Shown here piece by piece: positions 58,060-64,000 of a stretch of 64,000 nt of DNA. The notes beneath the pieces are model-generated. The model searched no databases. It was not told where the DNA came from and worked only from the letters and a program-made list of their open reading frames with translations. Source of the stretch: a virus. The DNA is taken from the IMG/VR virus record IMGVR_UViG_3300023435_000659, positions 1 through 64,000 of that record; one strand, 5' to 3'. Each line of letters begins with the position of its first letter. Position 1 is the first letter of the stretch. Both the position numbers and the translations under genes were made by a program.

Positions 58060-58764
58060 ATGGACAAGAAAGCGAAGTATGCTTCGGTGTTGCTTTTCGC
58101 GTTGGCATTTCTGGTGCTGACGGGTTGGGTTTACACTCAAACAATTGACGCCGCAAAAGAACGAGCCAAGTTGGACACGTTCAACCGCACCGTCGATCTT
58201 GTTGTCGAAAATGCTCAAGAGCAGATATTCGATCTGCCCGAAGATGGAGGCGCATGGTACACCACTGTTTTCGTTGACGCTGATTGGAGAAGCAAGCCGA
58301 ATCAGCGCAGCCTTGTGGCGTGGTTTGAAACCTCTAATGGACTGCGTTCGCTGAAAGTTCAGACGCATTGGAATTTGTACGTGCCTACCAATCCGCTGTT
58401 TCGGTCACGATGGTCGGCAAAGGTTCCCACCCGCCCGTGCGTGATGGTTCAGAATTCCAAGGGTAAAGTGATTTACAAGGCGAGCGGTGAGAACATTCCG
58501 ACCCATGCCGATCAACTCGTTGTGGATATTCACACGATGATTGAAGGCTGCCCGTGGGTGAACCCAAAACCGAAACCGGATCAGGACGTGATACCAAAAC
58601 CGGATACCGACATAGATGCGTCGGACGTTGTGCCGGACATCGTGCCGGAAGTCGAAACACCAAAGTCAGATACGGCAATCGCAGTGCTTGTGGGCATCAT
58701 CGCCTTGGCTGCCGGCATTCTGATTCCAATCATCGACCATCTTAAGAGTGCTTTCAAGGCGTAA
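58060..58764 (+). CDS. Two-span membrane protein with thioredoxin-like middle
   Basis: This 234-residue protein has an N-terminal span (ASVLLFALAFLVLTGWVYT) and a C-terminal span (TAIAVLVGIIALAAGILIPI). The middle (WYTTVFVDADW, VPTRPCVMVQNSKGKVIYKA) resembles a thioredoxin-like domain without the CxxC active site. A Pro/Asp-rich linker (PKPKPDQDVIPKPDTDIDAS) precedes the second span. It may be a membrane anchor in the lysis region. AAGGA precedes the start. Confidence 0.55.
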   Translation: MDKKAKYASVLLFALAFLVLTGWVYTQTIDAAKERAKLDTFNRTVDLVVENAQEQIFDLPEDGGAWYTTVFVDADWRSKPNQRSLVAWFETSNGLRSLKVQTHWNLYVPTNPLFRSRWSAKVPTRPCVMVQNSKGKVIYKASGENIPTHADQLVVDIHTMIEGCPWVNPKPKPDQDVIPKPDTDIDASDVVPDIVPEVETPKSDTAIAVLVGIIALAAGILIPIIDHLKSAFKA

Positions 58765-58807
58765 GCCCATTGCACTCTGTCACAATTTTTCACAAAGGAA
58801 AAACACA

Positions 58808-59221
58808 ATGATTTCAATTTCAACAACGGTCGTTCTGATTGCAATAGTCCTGTTTGGAGCAGGCTATTGGATCACTCAGAAGGTTCTCAAAAAAGACAAG
58901 CAAGTTGATCTCTGGCAGGAAGACCTTGCCGAACTGTCTGGCTGGCTGGAGAAAATCTGTATGCCGAAAATCGCAAGCATCGCTCGCTCGGCATCGGCAA
59001 TCAACGTCAGTGGGGCGATCACGAAGCTCCGGGAACTGCGGGCACTGTGCCAGAGTCCGGCGGCGATGGTCGAGCTTTTGGCAGAGCATTTTTACTACCA
59101 ACTACCGATTCGCCTCGATAGCGTTGAGGACCGTGCGGAAGTCGTGAAGTTGGTGCTCGGCCACCCGGAAACACGAGCCGCTGTTATCGCCGCTCTTAGT
59201 GACGACCAGTCGTCCCCATAA
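58808..59221 (+). CDS. Small membrane-anchored helical protein
   Basis: This 137-residue protein has an N-terminal span (STTVVLIAIVLFGAGYWI) and a long helical domain (ITKLRELRALCQSP, VEDRAEVVKLVLGHPETRAA). It is last in the plus-strand operon. A lysis (holin or spanin-like) or membrane role is plausible but not proven. The next gene is convergent, 29 bases away. Confidence 0.55.
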   Translation: MISISTTVVLIAIVLFGAGYWITQKVLKKDKQVDLWQEDLAELSGWLEKICMPKIASIARSASAINVSGAITKLRELRALCQSPAAMVELLAEHFYYQLPIRLDSVEDRAEVVKLVLGHPETRAAVIAALSDDQSSP

Positions 59222-59250
59222 GGGGGTTGGTGGCCGCAATGGAAGGACGA

Positions 59251-61050
59251 TCAGAACCCACTTCCGCTGGGTTCTGCCGGGCTTTCCTTGCTATCGTCCG
59301 AGAACAGTGCCATGAAATGGGCCAAATCGAACCGCACGCCGCGACCGTGTACGCCACCAACTCGTTGCCGAGTGGAATCAGCACCTTCGATTCGACGCAG
59401 GTATTGGCTGATCTCCTGCCCCTCCCAGCGAGTGCCGCGGAGCAAATTGGCTTGTATCTGCTGATACTGGAACATGATTGACGAACGCATGGCTCCAATA
59501 TCTACCCGGATCCCAACGCCAGCAAGTACAGATAACCACTCGACATAGTTATCTGGCGCTGGGCCGTTGAGATGTTCGATTACCTGCCCAACGGTCAACC
59601 GGTGGCGTTCAAGCTGGACATGAGCCCCCAGAAGTGCCTTTACTAGAATTGCCTCATCCGCCTCAATCTCCTCGCCGCTGCTACATGCCTCATTCAACAT
59701 CTGCCGCAGCAACCCGGCTGCCTCCTGGTCGCCCATCCCCAATACGGAGGATAGTATCCCAGCAGGCACGGCGTATGACTCCACTTGTCGAGGATCAGCA
59801 CCTTCAACAGACACGCCCTTCAGGTCGATCGCCCGCTGGCGTGCCGCATGCGCAACGGAGAGGGCTACTGCAAGGCTTCGTTGACCAAGTTGGTACAAAT
59901 CATCAGCCGGGGGCAAACAGAGCTTATTTCGCAATTCTGGGGACGCTGGGAGCAAATTGAGGATGATCGCACGATTCCGGTCGGCCTGATCTTCGTAGGG
60001 TAGCGAAATACCAGCTAACCAGCAAAGATGATGGAGTGAAAATGAGGTGGCTTGACCGCCTGGAGTGCCACGAATAGCGACGGCGCCACTTGATCGACTT
60101 GCTGACCGCAGCATTTTCAGGATTTCCCGCTGTTTCTGCACCTCCTTGCGATTTTTCGTATCTACTTCATCGACAATAACTACTTTGGCTGATTTCCGCA
60201 TCTCCTGCCGTAGCCCGGCGGCCGACGCATCGAAAGTCGAGATCGTCATATTGCAAAATAGCCCCATTAGGGCCTCGCAGAAAATGGACTTTCCGGTCCC
60301 CGACGCCCCGAGCATATCAATCCGAGGACGCCAGGGCCAAAGCGTTTGGATCCATGTAGCAAATATCAGGGCGGATACGATGATTGTGTCTTGGCCACCA
60401 CGCCATCGCCAACGACGGAAGAGGTCGACTAGATCGTCGGCAACTGCCCCTCGCCATTTGGGGGATTTAGCCTGTTCGAGCATGACTACCAGATGATCGT
60501 AGTCGTACCATGGCTTCGTGCCGCTGGAAAAATCAAGCAGCAAATCATCATGGCGGGGATGTTCAATCCGTTCGATGCCGGCCGATGACAAGTGCATCCC
60601 CTCCCCTAGATTGACTAGCACTATCTCCTTATTTGAGCAGCTTGGCCAGACCCCAAAGCCTTTCTTCGACTCGTCGCCGATAATTTTCGGTGCCGAGAGG
60701 TGACCGAGCATATTTCGCACATCGCTAACCGAATACATGCTGGGAACATCCTCATTGGCGACGGTCACAGTCTTGCGAACGACTGGCCCACCGAAAAGCT
60801 GGAGCATTCGAGCGTAACGCAACCGATCGTAATCTCGAATAGATACCGTGCGGCGAAAATACAGCGAGTAGACTTCGATGATGCCGTCTTCGCGGTGACC
60901 GAGTACGTCTATTTTCAAGGCTTCGGCTATCTGGCGCTCAGTGAAATCGTCAATATCCTGATCGGTGGGGCGACTGGCTGACGGCTGATTGTCGACCGGT
61001 GGTTGCCATGGTGAAACAAGATCAAGCAAGTCTCGGTAGGCTTTTGGCAT
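59251..61050 (-). CDS. AAA+ replicative helicase/ATPase
   Basis: This 599-residue protein has Walker A GASGTGKS (residues about 245-252) and Walker B KVVIVDEVD, with ASFSLHHLCWLAGISLPYED and an arginine-finger-like region downstream. The N-terminal half (EVYSLYFRRTVSIRDYDRL) is of unknown fold. It is downstream of the TOPRIM primase. A helicase of superfamily 3 or related AAA+ type at the phage replication fork is most likely. ATG 61050 has GAGGA upstream. Confidence 0.75.
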   Translation of the reverse strand: MPKAYRDLLDLVSPWQPPVDNQPSASRPTDQDIDDFTERQIAEALKIDVLGHREDGIIEVYSLYFRRTVSIRDYDRLRYARMLQLFGGPVVRKTVTVANEDVPSMYSVSDVRNMLGHLSAPKIIGDESKKGFGVWPSCSNKEIVLVNLGEGMHLSSAGIERIEHPRHDDLLLDFSSGTKPWYDYDHLVVMLEQAKSPKWRGAVADDLVDLFRRWRWRGGQDTIIVSALIFATWIQTLWPWRPRIDMLGASGTGKSIFCEALMGLFCNMTISTFDASAAGLRQEMRKSAKVVIVDEVDTKNRKEVQKQREILKMLRSASRSSGAVAIRGTPGGQATSFSLHHLCWLAGISLPYEDQADRNRAIILNLLPASPELRNKLCLPPADDLYQLGQRSLAVALSVAHAARQRAIDLKGVSVEGADPRQVESYAVPAGILSSVLGMGDQEAAGLLRQMLNEACSSGEEIEADEAILVKALLGAHVQLERHRLTVGQVIEHLNGPAPDNYVEWLSVLAGVGIRVDIGAMRSSIMFQYQQIQANLLRGTRWEGQEISQYLRRIEGADSTRQRVGGVHGRGVRFDLAHFMALFSDDSKESPAEPSGSGF

Positions 61051-61064
61051 CCGTTCCTCAATCC

Positions 61065-62147
61065 TTAGTCTTGCGTTAGGAAGTCTCGCACATCTTCACC
61101 ATTTTTAGGCTTCACTTCATATGGCAATTTAGCAGTCCGGACATCTTTTGCTACACTGTATAGGGCCCGGCATCGCTTCTCGACCCCAACTTGGCCGGCA
61201 TCGTCTGCATCCCCGATAACCACCACGGACAGCCCCGCTAGAATCTTGGCCTGATGCTGATGGACGTCGGCCGTTGCCCCGGCTGGCGAGGCAATTACAG
61301 CCACTTTATCCCGCTGATCCACTGGAATCGCGGCCCACAGTGCCAACATGCACGTCGGGCCTTCCGGCCACCACACTAATTCCACCTTCTCACGCCGCTC
61401 CGGATCGCAGAGCAACATGAGAGTCGATAGTCCACATAGCGTGCCGGCAGTCGGGCCAATCGACAGGTCCTTCGCCCAGGTTCGTTCTTTGGTTGAGTCC
61501 GTGCCTCGCGGTGTCACGTCGAACGGCTGGCCCGAGCAGTCGAATATCTGCCACGCCACCGGATCGGCGTCGAGAAACCATTGGCCATAGCAGGGGATCG
61601 CAATCACCTGACGACAGCTATGGGTGTGCTTTAGTTCCTTTGTTTTCTTGTCGCGATAGCAGGGGTAGTGGGCCATCTGCCCACCGGCCGCCATGATGCT
61701 TTCGATTGTAATGCCTGGTTTCCGGAGGCACCAGCCCCGGCCAAGCACTTCATTACCGGGATCCGTCCAGCATTGGAAGATGAGTTTTTCCCGCCAATCG
61801 GTTTGTCCTTCCGCTACTCGTTTCTCCCGCCCGAGGGTTACACCAGCTTTTTCGGCGTATGCTTTCCGTGCTGCCTTCCAGTCGGGGAACTTACCTGCAC
61901 GAACTGCGAAGTCCCACAGCGAGCAGGTGAACGATTCGGTGTCCTTGCCGCCCGAGTCCCCGTAATAACCGGTTTTAATGTTGAACCAGGCCGACGGTCT
62001 TCGGTCCTTGCGTCCGAACGCATAACATGAAACCATTCCTGATGCTCGCGGATTACCACTGGCGCGCACACCAAGCGCGGCGTACTCGGCGGCGATGTCG
62101 AGCCCTGCTAGGATTTCTACGTTAATCTCTTGTGGGGTTCTACTCAT
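61065..62147 (-). CDS. TOPRIM-domain DNA primase
   Basis: This 360-residue protein has VSCYAFGRKDRRPSAWFNIK, reminiscent of a degenerate DnaG zinc-binding domain, and the TOPRIM motifs Glu in WWPEGPTCML and Asp-x-Asp in VVVIGDADDAGQVG. It makes RNA primers for lagging-strand synthesis. The chosen ATG overlaps the stop of the upstream gene; an extended frame lacks a better signal. It forms a primase-helicase pair with the gene after it. Confidence 0.75.
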   Translation of the reverse strand: MSRTPQEINVEILAGLDIAAEYAALGVRASGNPRASGMVSCYAFGRKDRRPSAWFNIKTGYYGDSGGKDTESFTCSLWDFAVRAGKFPDWKAARKAYAEKAGVTLGREKRVAEGQTDWREKLIFQCWTDPGNEVLGRGWCLRKPGITIESIMAAGGQMAHYPCYRDKKTKELKHTHSCRQVIAIPCYGQWFLDADPVAWQIFDCSGQPFDVTPRGTDSTKERTWAKDLSIGPTAGTLCGLSTLMLLCDPERREKVELVWWPEGPTCMLALWAAIPVDQRDKVAVIASPAGATADVHQHQAKILAGLSVVVIGDADDAGQVGVEKRCRALYSVAKDVRTAKLPYEVKPKNGEDVRDFLTQD

Positions 62148-62676
62148 TCCTATGGTTCCAAAATTTCCACATGATCCGAAATGCGAGCAGTTCGGCATAC
62201 CGTCGGTCGCCACCAAAATACCAGTGGACACCATATTTCTGCGGCCATGATGCTGCCGCTCCGATCACCATATCGCCAGTCACCCGGCGGCTATCGTCGT
62301 TGTCTAGCTCCTCGCAGATCGCAGATAGTGAGCCCTCGATTACTACGCACGCGAAGCCGCCCGACAACACAATCTCGGCCATGCGCTCATGTTCCCGGCG
62401 GAAACGAGCGTTGCCGCTGGTTATGGAGCCTACTAAGTCAGATGCCGATTTCCGTTCAACGCAAAGCAATTCCTCCATGCCTTTGATCGTATAGTCACCA
62501 GTTTTCAGCCCCTTTACTTCATGTTGAATGACCCACAGCCGCTTCTCAATAACGATACCGGAAAACTGCCATGGCGCTTGTTCTCTAGTATCTCGAAGGA
62601 CCACAAAAGGACAAACAAACAGATCGCGTACCGGGGCAGGCTTTGGTCGTTTCGTTGGTGGGCCACATTCGACCAT
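62140..62676 (-). CDS. ERCC4/XPF-type nuclease
   Basis: This 178-residue protein has VVLRDTREQAPWQF, LKTGDYTIKG and CVERKSASDLVGS, the signature GDx-ERKxxxD of ERCC4 endonucleases. FACVVIEGSLSAI follows. These enzymes cut branched DNA or flaps. In the replication operon it may resolve junctions or trim primers. The ATG at 62676 is preferred to a GTG at 62715 that has no signal. A basic Pro-rich N-terminus precedes the domain. Confidence 0.85.
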   Translation of the reverse strand: MVECGPPTKRPKPAPVRDLFVCPFVVLRDTREQAPWQFSGIVIEKRLWVIQHEVKGLKTGDYTIKGMEELLCVERKSASDLVGSITSGNARFRREHERMAEIVLSGGFACVVIEGSLSAICEELDNDDSRRVTGDMVIGAAASWPQKYGVHWYFGGDRRYAELLAFRIMWKFWNHRNE

Positions 62677-62690
62677 CGTTTTGCCTGAAA

Positions 62691-62957
62691 TCAGTCGAGT
62701 ATTCGGTCGTCGCACAAAGACATGCGCAAGAAGAATTCAGCCACTTCGCCTGGTTTCCGCATGGGCTCTGCTGAGAATCTTTTGCCATGGAAAATTATTG
62801 GTCGTCCACCTGTTGCATGAATCGTTCTTGCGAGTTCCTTACTTGCTTTCTCCATCACTGTTTTCGCTTCTGCCTGCTGCTGTACCAGGCTGTCATACAA
62901 CTCTCTAGAATCCAGAAAGACCTTGATTGCCTTCTGGATTTTCTCATATTCGTTCAT
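62691..62957 (-). CDS. Small coiled-coil protein in replication operon
   Basis: This 88-residue protein begins [20 protein letters not shown] and has a helical region (VQQQAEAKTVMEKASKELAR) with heptads, then GGRPIIFHGKRFSAEP. AGGAG lies 8 bases before ATG 62957, and the ATG overlaps the helicase stop by one base (TAATG). It is perhaps a helicase or nuclease partner. No family recognised. Confidence 0.6.
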   Translation of the reverse strand: MNEYEKIQKAIKVFLDSRELYDSLVQQQAEAKTVMEKASKELARTIHATGGRPIIFHGKRFSAEPMRKPGEVAEFFLRMSLCDDRILD

Positions 62958-64000
62958 TACCAAATCTCCTTTGTGTTTGTGTCTGCCAAGACCAGCCCGG
63001 CATCTGTTGCATAGCGCCGGATTGTCTCGACCATGAATGTTTTACGCCGTTGGATAAATGTCCGCCGGCATATCGAGTCCGCTGTGTGCTTCATGCCAAC
63101 CAGAAAACAGGCTGTCTGCGCCCGGCTGACTCCAGTGTAGAAGTGCGCCCTATCACACACTCCGTATTCCCCACTCGCTCCAGGATATTCATCAAGGCAG
63201 TAGATTATGATTTTCCATTGTGAGCCTTGTGATTTATGGGTTGTCACGGCGTATGCCAAGTCCAGGTCGCACCCCGTATCCGCTTTATTCCCACCGTTCT
63301 CGTCACCCTCTCCGTTTTTGTCTTCGTCCTGCTTTCTGTCAGCGCGAAAGATAATCACCGGCTTCTGGCTGCTTGGGAATTTCACTACAGTCTTCTTCTG
63401 CTCTGCATGGAGAACCCTGCCGATCTCGCCATTGGCTACCATGGCTTTTTCGTCGGCCGATTTCCAAGTGCCGTCTTTCGACTGGGTAGCAAATGGGAGG
63501 AAGCTGTTACGGAGTTGTATAACCTTGTCGCCAAGCCTGAAGGGAGTACGGGTATCGCCATCGCCATCGACCGGGTTCAGCAAATCTTGCAGCCGCCGGT
63601 TCAGCACCGTCCGGCTGAGCGGGCTCCTCTTGTTCACAGCGACCAGAACCTGCGCGTCCCAGACAGGATCATAGGGAGAGTCATCGCGTATTTGCTCCAG
63701 CAGACCGCACACCCTGGCTGGAGCCACCGAGCCACTACAAGTATGCAGCATCAGGTTCTTCGGGTCTTCGGCTTGCAGGTCGATTGTGTCGTCCGGTTCC
63801 CATGGTTGCTGATCCACAATGGCTGTACAGACGCGAACGATCGTGCCGGAATTTCTGTGTATTTCCTTTAATTCGCCGCAGGGCAGCCCGGCCTCGATCA
63901 TGTCTCGTAGCGGAGCCCCGTATTCAACCGGAGGGAGTTGGTTGCAATCTCCGACCAGGAGTAGCCCGCAGCCTTTCGGGATCGCTGCCAATAGCGAGCG
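62957..64000 (-). CDS. RecD/Dda-like superfamily 1 helicase, N-terminus outside window
   Basis: The visible 347 residues include motif III ([15 protein letters not shown]), IHRNSG, an SH3-like inserted domain, motif V ([11 protein letters not shown]) and motif VI (YTGVSRAQ), as in RecD2 and Dda helicases. Walker A and B lie outside the window. A charged insert [14 protein letters not shown] is notable. It unwinds DNA at replication or recombination forks. The frame is open to base 64000. Confidence 0.8.
   Translation of the reverse strand, partial: RSLLAAIPKGCGLLLVGDCNQLPPVEYGAPLRDMIEAGLPCGELKEIHRNSGTIVRVCTAIVDQQPWEPDDTIDLQAEDPKNLMLHTCSGSVAPARVCGLLEQIRDDSPYDPVWDAQVLVAVNKRSPLSRTVLNRRLQDLLNPVDGDGDTRTPFRLGDKVIQLRNSFLPFATQSKDGTWKSADEKAMVANGEIGRVLHAEQKKTVVKFPSSQKPVIIFRADRKQDEDKNGEGDENGGNKADTGCDLDLAYAVTTHKSQGSQWKIIIYCLDEYPGASGEYGVCDRAHFYTGVSRAQTACFLVGMKHTADSICRRTFIQRRKTFMVETIRRYATDAGLVLADTNTKEIW

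Noticed and set aside
59252-59276. 9-bp hairpin between the convergent operons as terminator
   Set aside because: Located in the last codons of the minus gene and lacks a T-run on either strand; bidirectional termination is possible but unsupported.

Overview
The window looks like a contiguous piece of a tailed double-stranded DNA phage or prophage genome. It carries a large terminase, portal, scaffold-like protein, major capsid protein, head-tail adaptor, very large virion proteins, integrase and replication genes. Genes are tightly packed with many 1-4 base stop/start overlaps, and I see no gene-free stretch above 300 bases (the longest is the 202-base switch region at 9975-10176). No sheath or typical tape-measure gene is visible. 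A P22-gp4-like adaptor followed by a propeller-like protein and a 3,102-residue polyvalent protein suggests a short-tailed (podovirus-like) virion. Ser-Ser-Ser-Ser-Glu-Glu and Ser-Pro-Ser tracts in several virion proteins hint at a Planctomycetota-type host; this is only an inference.

Layout. 1-9974 (minus): an accessory arm read leftward from a catalytic-domain-only tyrosine integrase through about 28 mostly tiny overlapping genes, ending in a likely DNA-modification group (radical SAM enzyme, DNA methyltransferase, PAPS-reductase-like protein). 9975-10176: a compact switch with two back-to-back sigma70-like promoters, a shared dyad operator and an apparently leaderless HTH gene. 10177-20497 (plus): HTH regulator, terminase interrupted by an intein, portal, two structured RNAs, scaffold-like protein, capsid and a decoration-like protein. 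20642-21811: duplicated surface-protein genes, the second with a mucin-like Ser/Pro tail. 21867-27743: an eight-gene cassette of glycosyltransferases, a pyruvyltransferase-like enzyme, a methyltransferase, a cupin and a B12-dependent-type radical SAM enzyme. 27755-43157: tail and fibre-like virion proteins, several highly repetitive. 43159-45814: a second transferase group including a GT25-sulfotransferase fusion. 45804-59221: internal virion proteins, two papain-like hydrolases and small membrane proteins. 59251-64000 (minus): replication genes (AAA+ helicase, TOPRIM primase, ERCC4-type nuclease, RecD/Dda-like helicase cut by the window end).

The most unusual items are: (1) an HNH endonuclease gene, with its own ribosome-binding site, written in a different reading frame inside the terminase intein; (2) a tRNA-like RNA whose anticodon loop is replaced by a branched insert, next to a 131-base structured RNA ending in seven T, both just before the scaffold and capsid genes; (3) two Ser/Pro mucin-like proteins each linked to a glycosyltransferase cluster, suggesting phage-encoded glycosylation of its own surface proteins; and (4) repeated gene-junction cassettes in the left arm that combine C-terminal codons, Shine-Dalgarno and start codon.
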